Of a stretch of DNA of 64,000 nucleotides, positions 6,947 through 15,514 are shown piece after piece (positions within the stretch are counted from its first letter, which is position 1; every line of letters starts with the position of its first letter). The stretch is from assembly GCA_026005015.1 (NCBI GenBank), contig BPKG01000005.1:62001-126000 (forward strand), written 5' to 3'. The notes under the pieces were generated by a model. It had not been told where the DNA came from. It saw nothing but the letters and a program-made list of their open reading frames with translations, and searched no databases. The position numbers and the translations under genes are program-made. This DNA is from Burkholderiales bacterium (lineage in GTDB: Bacteria > Pseudomonadota > Gammaproteobacteria > Burkholderiales > UBA6910).

Positions 6947-8794
6947 TTACAATCCCAACCGCCTGCGGGTCTCGGGCGTGGGCACCCCGTCCGGGGTCCA
7001 GCCGCGCACCTGGTAATACTTGGGCAGCATCACGTCCAGGTGGCACACTTCCCCTTTCTGCGGGCCTGTCTTGCAAGGCTCCTTGAGCAGGCGCGGCGGC
7101 AGGGTGTCGTCCTTGGCGGTGAAGCCCGCCTTCAGGTTGAACTCCCGCTCCAGGTTCCAGATGCGCTCGCCCAGCAGGTTCAGGGACTCCATGGACCAGT
7201 CGCCTTCGCAGGCCGCCTGGAGCTGGGGCTGGATGTCCGCCAGGGTCCAGGCGAAGGTGGTGAACACGCACAGGCCCGTGGAATCCACCACCGCGGTGGC
7301 ATCCTGGAACGCCTTCAGCATCTCGGGCTTTCCTTCCGTCGCCTTGGGATCGGTCTTGACCGGGTTGCCCAGAACTTCGGTCGCCACCATGTAGCCGCGC
7401 AGATGGCACGCGCCCCGGTTGGCGGTGGCGTAGCCGAGCCCCATGCCCTGCAGCGCCCGCCCGTCGTAGGCCGGGAATTCCTGCCCCTTCACGCTCATGG
7501 AGAGCTCGGGATGGCCGTATTTCTCGCACAGCCGCTTCGAGCCCAGCCCCAGCACCTTGCCGAAGCCTTCGCCCCGGGCGGTCCACTCGGCGAAGCGGCA
7601 CAGGGCTTCCGCCGAGCCGAAGGGGGCGGGCATGCCGATCTCCGCTTCGGTGAGCACCCCCATTTCGTAGAGCTCCATCGCCGCGCCCACCGTGGCGCCG
7701 AAAGAGATGGGGTCCATGCCGTCTTCATTGCAGACGAAGTTGGCATAGGTGAGGGCTTCCAGGTCGTCCACGCCGTTCGCCGCCCCCAGGGCCCAGGCGG
7801 CCTCGTACTCCAGGCCCCCGGAGGCACCCCAGTACTCGGGCTTGTTCTTCACCGTCCAGTGGGTCTCGTCGATCTTGGAGATGCGCCCGCAGGCGATGGT
7901 GCAGCCGAAGCAAGCCTGGTTGGTCACCAGGTTGGGCTTGCCGTCGGTGGGCCGGGGTTGGTGCATGGCCTCGCCCGAGATCTTGGGGGCGCCTTCGAAC
8001 TGCACGTCCCGGTGGTTGCGGGTGGGCAGAGCCCCCACCTCGTTGATCACGTTCATGAGCACCTGGGTCCCGAACTTGGGCAGGCCCTGGCCGGTCACGG
8101 GATGGTTCCTGAGCACTTCTTTGGCGGCGCGCACTGCCTCCATGAAGGCCTTGGGATCGCGGATCTTGCCCACGCCCTTGGTGCCGCGCACCGCTACCGC
8201 CTTCAGGTTCTTCGAGCCCATCACCGCCCCCACCCCCGAGCGGCCGGCCGCCCGGTGTAGGTCGTTGACGATGGCGGCGTAGAGCACCCGGTTTTCCCCC
8301 GCGCGCCCGATGGAGGAGACCCGGATCAAGGGGTCCTGGTGCCGGGATTGGATGGCCGGCTCGGTTTCCCACACTGATTTGCCCCACAGGAAGTCGGCGG
8401 GGAGGAGCTGCGCCTGATCGTTCTCGATGTAGAGGTAGACGGGGGTCGGGCTGCGGCCCTCGAAGATCACCATGTCCCAGCCGGCCATCTTGAGCTCCGC
8501 GCCGAAGAAGCCGCCCGAGTTGGAACAGGCGATGGCCCCAGTGAGCGCCCCTTTGGTGATGACCGAGTAGCGTCCGCCGGTGGAGGCCATGGTGCCGGTC
8601 AAGGGGCCGGTGGCGAAGATGAGCTTGTTGTCCGGGGACAGGGGATCGACCTTGGGATCGATCTCGGACACCAGGTACTTGGTGGCGAGGCCCCGCTGTC
8701 CCAGGTACTGGCGCGCCCAGTCCATGTTGAGGGGTTCGGGGGTACAGGTGCCTTTGGTGAGGTTCACGCGCAGGATCTTGCCTTGCCATGCCAT
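6947..8794 (-). CDS. Tungsten-type aldehyde:ferredoxin oxidoreductase, catalytic subunit (AorB-like)
   Basis: Oxidises aldehydes to carboxylic acids at a bis-tungstopterin centre. The 615 residues fit the AFOR family. The N-terminal domain (MAWQGKILRVNLTKG, then FATGPLTGTMASTGGRYSV) forms the pterin-binding base. GRSGVGAVMGSKNLKAVAV is the usual second segment, and the CFGCTIACGR stretch near residue 300 supplies iron-sulfur cysteines with a fourth at STGLCVF. A strong ribosome-binding site (GAGGAGG) precedes the ATG. It lies between the ferredoxin and flavoprotein genes. In a methylotroph the natural substrates could be formaldehyde or other short aldehydes, but that is not shown. A molybdenum form cannot be excluded from sequence. 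No cytochrome or membrane anchor is encoded nearby. Confidence 0.92.
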   Translation of the reverse strand: MAWQGKILRVNLTKGTCTPEPLNMDWARQYLGQRGLATKYLVSEIDPKVDPLSPDNKLIFATGPLTGTMASTGGRYSVITKGALTGAIACSNSGGFFGAELKMAGWDMVIFEGRSPTPVYLYIENDQAQLLPADFLWGKSVWETEPAIQSRHQDPLIRVSSIGRAGENRVLYAAIVNDLHRAAGRSGVGAVMGSKNLKAVAVRGTKGVGKIRDPKAFMEAVRAAKEVLRNHPVTGQGLPKFGTQVLMNVINEVGALPTRNHRDVQFEGAPKISGEAMHQPRPTDGKPNLVTNQACFGCTIACGRISKIDETHWTVKNKPEYWGASGGLEYEAAWALGAANGVDDLEALTYANFVCNEDGMDPISFGATVGAAMELYEMGVLTEAEIGMPAPFGSAEALCRFAEWTARGEGFGKVLGLGSKRLCEKYGHPELSMSVKGQEFPAYDGRALQGMGLGYATANRGACHLRGYMVATEVLGNPVKTDPKATEGKPEMLKAFQDATAVVDSTGLCVFTTFAWTLADIQPQLQAACEGDWSMESLNLLGERIWNLEREFNLKAGFTAKDDTLPPRLLKEPCKTGPQKGEVCHLDVMLPKYYQVRGWTPDGVPTPETRRRLGL

Positions 8795-8807
8795 GGTCGG
8801 TTCCTCC

Positions 8808-9287
8808 TCAGTGAGAGGCGCGGGCCTGGGTGTCGGTGCGGGCGGCCCAGGCGCGCATGCGCTCCAGCCCGGTCCAGGCCGCGTCGATGTAGGTGATGGC
8901 CCCCGTGGGACAGGCCTCGGCGCAGGCGGGCTTGCCCCCGCACAGGTCGCACTTGATGACCTTGCCCGTGTCCACGTTGTAGTTGATAGTGCCGAAGGGG
9001 CAGGCGATGGTACACACCTTGCAGCCGACGCAGATGGAGTCCACCACCACTTTGGCGCCGGTGGTGGCGTCGATCTTGATCGCCTCCACCGGGCAGGCGT
9101 GCAGGCACCAGGCCTCGGCGCACTGGGTACAGGTGTAGGGCACCTTGCGCCCCGCGTGGTGGAAGTCGAACACCTTGATGCGGGACTTGGCGATGTTGAA
9201 CACGCCTTCGTTTTCGAAGCTGCAAGCCATCTCGCACTGGAGGCAGCCGGTGCATTTGTCCGGGTTGATATGCAGGGATTTCAGCAT
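8808..9287 (-). CDS. Polyferredoxin subunit of the aldehyde oxidoreductase (AorA-like, four [4Fe-4S] clusters)
   Basis: A 159-residue iron-sulfur protein of the DmsB/HycB type that would carry electrons between the tungsten and flavin subunits. It has four cysteine groups in order: CTGCLQCEMAC, CTQCAEAWCLHACP, CVGCKVCTIACP and CDLCGGKPACAEACP. There is no Tat or Sec signal, so the complex is cytoplasmic. I use the ATG at 9287, which has AGGAGG a few bases upstream. The upstream extension of the frame covers the promoter region and is not real. It is the first gene of the operon and starts about 100 bases after the proposed sigma-54 start site. Its stop is 13 bases before the catalytic subunit. 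Confidence 0.92.
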   Translation of the reverse strand: MLKSLHINPDKCTGCLQCEMACSFENEGVFNIAKSRIKVFDFHHAGRKVPYTCTQCAEAWCLHACPVEAIKIDATTGAKVVVDSICVGCKVCTIACPFGTINYNVDTGKVIKCDLCGGKPACAEACPTGAITYIDAAWTGLERMRAWAARTDTQARASH

Positions 9288-9398
9288 GGGATGAAACTCC
9301 TCCTCTTCCTGAGCCTGACGAACCTCTGGATGCAAAACGCCATGATACCGCTGCGGCGTAAAGGGGGGCACAGCAGGCGGGCGGCATTCGGCGCCCGT

Positions 9399-9416
9399 AA
9401 GCAAGGATCGTGCCCC
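9399..9416 (-). promoter_or_regulatory. Sigma-54 promoter candidate of the aldehyde oxidoreductase operon
   Basis: Minus strand reads GGGGCACGATCCTTGCTT: GG at 9414-9413, ten bases, GC at 9402-9401, with GGCACG and TTGCTT matching the -24/-12 consensus closely. The start site would be near 9389, giving a leader of about 100 bases. Confidence 0.75.
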
Positions 9417-9486
9417 GGCCCCCGGGTCCCAAGCCCCGGGGAAGAACGCCTCTCCAGTGCTACCCGGTGCCCCAGTATGGCGCGCC

Positions 9487-9504
9487 TGTTCCAGGATTGA
9501 CACA
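9487..9504. promoter_or_regulatory. Upstream activator palindrome of the aldehyde oxidoreductase operon
   Basis: TGTTCCA-GGAT-TGACACA, an imperfect inverted repeat centred about 106 bp before the predicted sigma-54 start site. It shares 15 of 18 positions with the element at 56851-56868 in front of a TonB receptor. Probable binding site for a sigma-54 activator such as the one encoded at 50087-52054. Confidence 0.65.
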
Positions 9505-9525
9505 CTGGCGCAAGCCGGCGGCGGG

Positions 9526-11730
9526 TCAAAAAAGGTGGCGCACCGAGACGCCCACGAGGAGGGTGCGTCCCGGCGCGGGGGCGAAGAAGCGGCCGTTGGC
9601 GTCCCCCACGATTACCGCGCCGATGTATTCCTCGTCTAGGAGGTTGTCCACCCGTAGGAATTCCTGGAAGAGCCAGTCGCCGAAACGCTGCTTGAAGACG
9701 GCCCGAGCGCTGGCGACGAAGTAGCTAGGGGCGAAGTCCGTGTTCAAGTCGTTCACGTACACCTTGGCGTTCCAGCGGGCTTCCAGCGCGGCGGAGAGTC
9801 CGAGGGGCCGGTGCTCCCACAGGAACTCCCCGTATACCGTGTACTCGGGCACGGCGGGGATGCGGTTGCCGGCGGCCACGGTGGCGTTGGGGGCGGTGCA
9901 AAATCCGGCGCAGGTGGGGAAGCTCTCCTGGAACCGGGCCTCCAGGTAGGTGAGGGCCAGGTAGGCGGACAGCCCGCGGGTCAGGCGGCTGTCCAGGGAC
10001 AGCTCCGCGCCCCGGCGGCGGGTGTCCCCGGCGTTCTGGAAGGTGGCCCGGCCGCCGGAATTGGAGAACACCACGATCTCGTCCCGGGTGTCGATCTGGA
10101 ACAGGGCAGCGTTCACCAGGGTGTCCGCCCCGAGGAAGGCCTTGACCCCCACTTCGTAATGGTTGCTCTTGGATGGCTCCAGCGCCAGATTGAGCCCGGA
10201 GCTGCCGTCAGGTCGGTAGGCGATCTCGATGAAGGTGGGGGTCTCGAAGCTGCGGCCGGCGTTGGCGTAGAGGTTCACCGCCGGGCTGAGCCGGTAGAGC
10301 AGCCCCGCCACCGGCGTCCAGGCGGAGAAGCGCCGGCTGCCGCTGTCGTCCGGGTTGAAGTTGGTGGCGGTCACGGGGAGCGTGCTGCCGCTGCAGGTAC
10401 CGAGGGGCGTGCCGGTGGTGTTCACCGTGGTGGTGCAGATGAACTTGTCCTTGGACTCGAAATCCACCCGGGTATAGCGCAGCCCCCCGTGCAGGCTCAA
10501 GGCTTCGGTCGCCCGCCACTCTCCTTGGAGGTAACCGCCCCAGCTCTCGCTCAGGTTATCCTCGTCCCGCTTGAGGGCCCCTTGAGTCCCGAGTTCGTTG
10601 CGGAAGCCCTTGCGGTCGTCCTGGGCCCGATCGTAATCGAGCCCGGCGGTCAAGGTGAAGGGCGTGCCGAAGGCCTCGCTCCTGCGGGTCCAGCGCAGGC
10701 TCGCGCCGCCGAAGTCCCGGTCGAAGACGCTCACCCCGCCCGAGTGGCGCAGCCCATTCTGGGTCGCCAAGGGAATGGCGAGGAACTGCTCGTTGCTGCG
10801 CTGGCCGAGGTAGGCGGCGAGACGCAGGGTATCGGTGGCCGAGAGGGGCTGCTCCCACACGGCGCCCCCTTGCAGGTTGGAGAGGCTCCTGCGGGTTTTG
10901 AACTGCAGCGCCACGGGGCTCGCCTGCTCCCGGTTTTGCCGGACCTCATCCGCGGTGAGCCCCAGGGGGTCCAGGTTGTCCGGCTGGTCCAGGGCGTTGA
11001 GGCTGAGCTGCAGCCGCCCCCCGCCTGAGAGCGCTTGGGTCAGTTTGGCGTTGAACTGATCCTTCCGCGCGCCGCTCCAGTCCCGGAAGCCGTCGGTCTC
11101 GAACCGGGAACCGTTGGCGAGATAACCTCCGTCGCCCCAGGAGCCGCCGAGCTTGAGCCCGGCTTTCCAGGTGTCGAAGGAGCCGAAGCGGACATAGGGT
11201 TCGACAAACGCCCGCTCCGGCGGCTCCTCGGTGAAGACTTGCACTACGCCCCCCGAGTGGTTGCCGTAAAGGGCGGAGAAGGGGCCCCGCAGTACCTCGA
11301 TGCGCGCCGCCGAGTCCAGGTCGAACAGCCCCGCGCCCCCCTGGCCGTCCGGGGTGCTGCCGGGAATGCCGTCGGCATAGAGCCGGATGCCCCGCACGCC
11401 GAACTGGGAGCGGGCGCCGAAGCCCCGTAGAACGATCTGCTGCTCCTGGGCGAAGGTCTCCCGGTTCTGCACCACCGTGCCCGGTACCCGGGTGAGGCCC
11501 TCGGAGACGTTGACCGCCGCCCGGCCCTCCTGGAGTACCTGGGCGCCGATGGCGTCGATGGCCAGGGGCAGGTCGAAGCTCTCCTGCTCGATGCGGGTGG
11601 CGGTGACCACGACCGGGGAGGCGCGCACCGGGGTCGCCTCTTCGGGCTCGGCGGCCGCCGCCCCAAAGGGGGCGGGGGCCCAGGAGGCGAGGGCGCTGGC
11701 GAGGAACGTGATGGCAACGGTCTGGCGCAT
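9526..11730 (-). CDS. pqqU: TonB-dependent outer-membrane receptor of the YncD/PqqU type (probable PQQ receptor)
   Basis: A 734-residue TonB receptor with signal peptide (about residues 1-26), a TonB-box region followed by PVVVTATRIEQES, a plug domain to about residue 160 and a 22-strand barrel ending in the aromatic terminus VSVRHLF. Several stretches closely match my memory of E. coli YncD, renamed PqqU because it imports PQQ. Examples are LRGFGARSQFGVRGIRLYAD, then GIP and TPDGQG, VLRGPFSALYGNHSGGV, and SFETPTFIEIAYRPDGSSG. GAVIVGDANGRFFAPAPGR lies near the end. It stands between the aldehyde oxidoreductase operon and a divergent lipoprotein gene. A perfect copy of the 15-bp motif shared with pqqB and tonB lies 53 bp upstream of the ATG. 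Substrate is inferred from homology plus this shared motif. Confidence 0.8.
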   Translation of the reverse strand: MRQTVAITFLASALASWAPAPFGAAAAEPEEATPVRASPVVVTATRIEQESFDLPLAIDAIGAQVLQEGRAAVNVSEGLTRVPGTVVQNRETFAQEQQIVLRGFGARSQFGVRGIRLYADGIPGSTPDGQGGAGLFDLDSAARIEVLRGPFSALYGNHSGGVVQVFTEEPPERAFVEPYVRFGSFDTWKAGLKLGGSWGDGGYLANGSRFETDGFRDWSGARKDQFNAKLTQALSGGGRLQLSLNALDQPDNLDPLGLTADEVRQNREQASPVALQFKTRRSLSNLQGGAVWEQPLSATDTLRLAAYLGQRSNEQFLAIPLATQNGLRHSGGVSVFDRDFGGASLRWTRRSEAFGTPFTLTAGLDYDRAQDDRKGFRNELGTQGALKRDEDNLSESWGGYLQGEWRATEALSLHGGLRYTRVDFESKDKFICTTTVNTTGTPLGTCSGSTLPVTATNFNPDDSGSRRFSAWTPVAGLLYRLSPAVNLYANAGRSFETPTFIEIAYRPDGSSGLNLALEPSKSNHYEVGVKAFLGADTLVNAALFQIDTRDEIVVFSNSGGRATFQNAGDTRRRGAELSLDSRLTRGLSAYLALTYLEARFQESFPTCAGFCTAPNATVAAGNRIPAVPEYTVYGEFLWEHRPLGLSAALEARWNAKVYVNDLNTDFAPSYFVASARAVFKQRFGDWLFQEFLRVDNLLDEEYIGAVIVGDANGRFFAPAPGRTLLVGVSVRHLF

Positions 11731-11782
11731 GTTTTTTCTTCGCGTTGAAGTCGGTCCAGAAAAAGCATAGCGTCATCCCCCG

Positions 11783-11797
11783 TCATGATTTTCATGA
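11783..11797. promoter_or_regulatory. Shared 15-bp motif upstream of pqqU
   Basis: TCATGATTTTCATGA, two palindromic TCATGA units separated by TTT. It lies 53 bp upstream of the PqqU-like gene and 113 bp upstream of the divergent lipoprotein gene. Identical copies are at 18869 and 63857 and a near copy at 59500. Confidence 0.65.
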
Positions 11798-11909
11798 AAT
11801 TGCCAGCGGCGCTTGCAAGCCGCCACCTGGGCCGTTCAAAAAATCTTCCAACGGCGGGCGCCGGTGGGGGAAAATGCCCCTACTCTTCACCGCCTTCGTC
11901 GAGACCCCG

Positions 11910-13685
11910 ATGAAAAACTTAGCCCTCAAGCCTTTGAGGTTGGTCCTGGCGAGCCTCATCATGGCAATCCTCTCCGGATGCAGCGCGCCACGGCTCGGCG
12001 AATGGACCGGCCGGCTGGACCCCTTTTCCCCCGCGCCGGGGCGGGAAGCCTCGGCCACCGCGCCTGCGGCGGGAACCTCCGTCCCCATCGCCGCTGCGCT
12101 GGGGATCTACATGGCCCCCAAGGAAGCCACCAAGCGGACCCACGTGCTGGGGGGCGGTTACGCGGGCGGCTACTGGTTCGAAGAAGGGCGCATGGTCCAA
12201 GCGACGGCCCTCAAGGCCTTCGGGCAGCTCTTCGAGCGGACGGCGCCGGTCAAGCAGCCCGCCGCGTCCCATCTTGTGGCCCATGTCCAGGGCTGGAGCA
12301 CCTACAACCCCATCCTGAAGGCCTGCTACGCCACGGCGGTCACGACCTTCATCGCCCCCGGCGGCGAGACCCTGGGGAAGCTGGAGGCGGAAGCCTCGTC
12401 CCGGGGCGGCGGGGAGGGATGCTTCCAGCAGGCCTACGACGCGGCATTTCAGGAGATCGCCCGGCGGCTCCGGGCGGACGGGACCCTGGTGGCGGCGCTG
12501 CGAGGCGCTTCCCGTTCCAGTCCCGTCGCAGCGGCTCCGGCGCCCGCGGCCCCCGGGACGGCGGCCCCGCCGGCAGCGCCTGCGGGAGTCGTCCCCCCGG
12601 CGTCGTCAGGGGCGGCAGCGGCGAGCGCCGCCCCGGTTCAGGCCGGCGGCCCGGCCCCGGGAGCGGAGGCGCCTCCGCAACCGGCCGCCGCTGCACCTCA
12701 AGGCGTCACTACCGCCATGGCCCGGCCGTCGCCGGCCGCTGCTGCCCCGAGCGTCTCTCCACCGGCGCCCTCCGTCCCGCAACCGGTGACCTTGCCCCTG
12801 AAGGCGGAGCTCGCGCTTTACATGGAGCCGGAGGAGGCCACCCGCCGCACCCGCATCGCCACCAGCGGCTCCTACGCGGGGGAATGGGTAGAAGAGGGCC
12901 GGATCGTCCGGGAGACCGCCTCCCGGGCCCTCGCCCGGATCTTCGAGCGGGTAACGATGGTGGCGGAAAATCGCGGCTTCCGCCCCGTAGCCCAGGTGCG
13001 GGGCTGGAGCGCCTACAACCCCTTGCTGGGCACCTACTACGCCACCGCCGCCGTGACCCTCTCCTCCGCCGCCGGCGAGACGGTGGGGGAGTACACGGCG
13101 GAAGGGTCGTTCCGGGCGACCGGGGACGAGGGCGCCCGGGGGGCGTACGAGGCGGCGTTCCGGAGACTCGCCGAGGCGCTGGCCCAGGACGGGGCGGTCC
13201 TGGCGGCGCTCCAGGCGCCTCCGCCGGCCGAGAAGTTGCGGCTCGCGGGCGCATCCCCGGGGACGATTTCCCTCCCCAGCGCCGGCGCGGTGACCCTGTA
13301 CATGGCGCCCAAGGACATCGCCCGCAACACTTACGTCATGGGAGGCGCCGGCGGCTACGCCCACTACTGGTTCGAGGAGGGCCGGATCGTTCAAGAAGCC
13401 GCCCTCCAGGCCCTCAGGCAGCTCTTCGCCGAGGTGCGGACCGCGGATCGGCCGTCGGGCCAGGATCCGCTCGCCCGGGTGCAGGGCTCCAGCACGTTCA
13501 ATCCCACCTTCGACACCTACTATGCCAGCGTCGTGGTGACCTTCTCCGCCCCGGACGGAACGGCCCTGGGACGCTTCCAAGGGGAAGGGACGGGCCGGGG
13601 CCGGCGGGAAGAGGGCTTCCGCCGGGCCTACGAAGCGGCGTTCCAGGACCTGGTGCGCCAAATGCTGCAGGCGGGGCGGTTGTAG
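11910..13685 (+). CDS. Lipoprotein with three copies of an unknown ~135-residue domain
   Basis: A 591-residue predicted outer-membrane or periplasmic lipoprotein. The signal peptide ends in the lipobox LSGC (Cys near residue 27). Three homologous domains follow at about residues 64-198, 300-435 and 459-591. Each begins with LYM(A/E)PxxxxRxT, has YW-FEEGRIVQE-A, a central VQGxSTYNP...YYA and ends EGFRRAYEAAFQ-LxxxLxADG. A long Ala/Pro-rich linker (about residues 200-298) separates the first two. I do not recognise the domain. Possible functions include envelope binding or oligomer assembly, but nothing in the sequence decides. It is transcribed away from pqqU across a 179-bp gap that holds the shared motif, and converges on the ABC permease. 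The start has no strong ribosome-binding site. Confidence 0.85.
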   Translation: MKNLALKPLRLVLASLIMAILSGCSAPRLGEWTGRLDPFSPAPGREASATAPAAGTSVPIAAALGIYMAPKEATKRTHVLGGGYAGGYWFEEGRMVQATALKAFGQLFERTAPVKQPAASHLVAHVQGWSTYNPILKACYATAVTTFIAPGGETLGKLEAEASSRGGGEGCFQQAYDAAFQEIARRLRADGTLVAALRGASRSSPVAAAPAPAAPGTAAPPAAPAGVVPPASSGAAAASAAPVQAGGPAPGAEAPPQPAAAAPQGVTTAMARPSPAAAAPSVSPPAPSVPQPVTLPLKAELALYMEPEEATRRTRIATSGSYAGEWVEEGRIVRETASRALARIFERVTMVAENRGFRPVAQVRGWSAYNPLLGTYYATAAVTLSSAAGETVGEYTAEGSFRATGDEGARGAYEAAFRRLAEALAQDGAVLAALQAPPPAEKLRLAGASPGTISLPSAGAVTLYMAPKDIARNTYVMGGAGGYAHYWFEEGRIVQEAALQALRQLFAEVRTADRPSGQDPLARVQGSSTFNPTFDTYYASVVVTFSAPDGTALGRFQGEGTGRGRREEGFRRAYEAAFQDLVRQMLQAGRL

Positions 13686-13692
13686 AATCGGC

Positions 13693-14499
13693 TCAGTCGC
13701 GCCTACGCGCGATGGCGTGGATCAGGGGTTCGTAAGCGCTGTCCCGGGAGAAGCGCCAGCAAGCGAGGGCGATCGCCGCCGCGGTGAAGGCCCCCAGCAC
13801 GGCGAGATCGACGCTGGGGCTGAAGTCCGGCGCCAGGGCCGAGCCCGCATTGGCCAGCATCCCGTGTTTCAGGAGATCAACCCCGTAGGTGTAGGGGTTC
13901 AGGAGGGCGGCGATGCGCAAGGGATCGGGCAGGGTGCTCACCGGGTAGAGCGCCCCGGAGAGGAAGAACACCGGGAAGATCACCAAGTTCATGATGACCG
14001 CATAGTTGTCCAGGGTCTTGGTGAAGGCGGCCACCAGCATCCCCAGGGCCGCGCAAGCGCCGGCGGTGGCGAGAAGCCCGGCGGCCAGCATGGGCGCGTC
14101 GATTCCCCGGGAGAGATAGCCCAGCAGGCCCAGCAGCACCAGGAGAAGCGCCGCCTGGACCAGGGCCGCGCAGGCGGCCGAGATCGCCTTGGCCGCGACG
14201 ATCCAGGCGTGCCGCAGGGGCGCGATGATGAGCATGCGCATTACCCCCGATTCCTTGTCGTACACCGTAGCCAGCGCCGCTAGCATCGCCCCGAACAGGA
14301 TGGCCATGCCGGTCACCCCGGGCACGAGGAAATACTGGTAGCTCTCGGGGCCGCCACGGTCCAGCAGGGCGTCGAAACCCGCGCCGATCACGAACAGCCA
14401 GATCAAGGGCCGCACCAGGGCGGAGACGAGCCGCCCGCGCTGGCGGAAGAGCTTGATCAGCTCCCGCTCCAGCACGGCGTAAAGGGGGCGGGCGATCAC
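13693..14499 (-). CDS. ABC-2 type permease linked to the PQQ operon
   Basis: A 268-residue inner-membrane protein with about six hydrophobic segments and the ABC-2 hallmark region VMRMLIIAPLRHAWIVAAK and FPVFFLSGALYPVSTLP. The start is a GTG that overlaps the TGA of the ATPase gene (GTGA at 14499-14496), which marks translational coupling; an upstream in-frame extension is the shadow of the ATPase frame. Permeases of this type next to quinoprotein genes form the group often called PQQ-dependent alcohol dehydrogenase system ABC transporters (PedC-like). Cargo is unknown. Its stop faces the lipoprotein gene stop seven bases away. Confidence 0.88.
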   Translation of the reverse strand: MIARPLYAVLERELIKLFRQRGRLVSALVRPLIWLFVIGAGFDALLDRGGPESYQYFLVPGVTGMAILFGAMLAALATVYDKESGVMRMLIIAPLRHAWIVAAKAISAACAALVQAALLLVLLGLLGYLSRGIDAPMLAAGLLATAGACAALGMLVAAFTKTLDNYAVIMNLVIFPVFFLSGALYPVSTLPDPLRIAALLNPYTYGVDLLKHGMLANAGSALAPDFSPSVDLAVLGAFTAAAIALACWRFSRDSAYEPLIHAIARRRD

Positions 14500-15491
14500 G
14501 GATGCACCCGTTCCCGCGCCGGGCGGGGGGCTTCCGCCTCCCCAGGCGCCCGGGCCCCTGCCTGGGTGGTCCACAGGAACACGTCGTTGAGATTAGGCCG
14601 ACGCACCCGCAGCGCCGCCACCCGGGGGGCGAGCTCCGCCTGGAGGGCGGCGAGGGCCGCCGCCTCGCCCCGGAAGCGAAAGCTGAGGGTCTCCCCTTCC
14701 AGGAGGCCCGCGCCGAGACGGGGGGCGAGGGCCGCGGCCAGCTCTTCCAGCCCCTCGCCCTCGATCTCGAGCACGTGGGTGCCGAGGCTCTCGATGAGGG
14801 CCTGGGGCGGGCCGGACTTCACGAGGCGCCCTTCCTTGATGAAGGCCACCACGTCGCAGGCCACCGCCTCTTCCAGGTAATGGGTGGTGAGGAGCACGGT
14901 CATGCCCTTGCGCGCCCGCAATTGCCCGATGAAGCGCCAGATACGCCGCCGGTTGGGCACGTCGAGGCCGATGGTGGGCTCGTCCAGGAACAGGATGCGG
15001 GGCTCGTGGATCACCCCCCGGGCGATGTCCAGGGCCCGGCGCTGCCCGCCGGAGAGGCGGTTGACCGGATCGTTGCGCCGCTCGGCGAGCCCGAAGAGGT
15101 CGAGCAGCTCCTCGGCGCGGCGGCGGATTTCGGCGCTGGAAAGGCCATGGAGCATCCCGGCGAAACGGAGGTTTTCCGCCACCGACAGGCTCGGGTCCAG
15201 GGCCGGGTCCTGGAACACCACGCCGATGGCCCGGCGCACCTCCAGCGCCCGGGCGAGCACGTCGAAGCCCGCCACCCGGGCCTCGCCCCGGGTGGGGCGG
15301 ATCAGGGTGGAGAGGAGGTGCACGGTAGTGGTCTTGCCCGAGCCGTTGGGCCCGAGGAGGCCGAAAAACTGGCCAGCGGGGATTTCCAGGGAAAGCCCGT
15401 CCACCGCCAGCACATCCCCGTAGCGCTTGGTAAGCTCGAAAGCCTCGATGGCGGGAGGCGTCGGAACGGAGGCTTGCCGAGCCGCGTCCAT
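14496..15491 (-). CDS. ABC transporter ATP-binding protein linked to the PQQ operon
   Basis: A 331-residue ATPase that pairs with the permease at 13693-14499. Walker A is GLLGPNGSGKTTT (near residue 45), the signature LSGGQRRALDIA lies near residue 145, Walker B ILFLDEPTIGLD follows and the switch His is in LLTTHYLEEA. A C-terminal extension of about 90 residues is typical of DrrA-type exporter ATPases. The gene begins 23 bases after the pqqE stop and is probably the fifth gene of a pqqBCDE-ABC operon. Homologues beside PQQ-dependent alcohol dehydrogenase genes are common; a transported substrate has not been established to my knowledge. Confidence 0.92.
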   Translation of the reverse strand: MDAARQASVPTPPAIEAFELTKRYGDVLAVDGLSLEIPAGQFFGLLGPNGSGKTTTVHLLSTLIRPTRGEARVAGFDVLARALEVRRAIGVVFQDPALDPSLSVAENLRFAGMLHGLSSAEIRRRAEELLDLFGLAERRNDPVNRLSGGQRRALDIARGVIHEPRILFLDEPTIGLDVPNRRRIWRFIGQLRARKGMTVLLTTHYLEEAVACDVVAFIKEGRLVKSGPPQALIESLGTHVLEIEGEGLEELAAALAPRLGAGLLEGETLSFRFRGEAAALAALQAELAPRVAALRVRRPNLNDVFLWTTQAGARAPGEAEAPRPARERVHP

Positions 15492-15514
15492 GAGGAAAGT
15501 TTAAAGGCTCTCGC

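Noticed and set aside
11720-11782. Sigma-54 promoter for the PqqU-like gene (GG-N10-GC near 11766-11778)
   Set aside because: Spacing is right but the -24 element reads GGGGAT without GGCA, so it is too weak to list.
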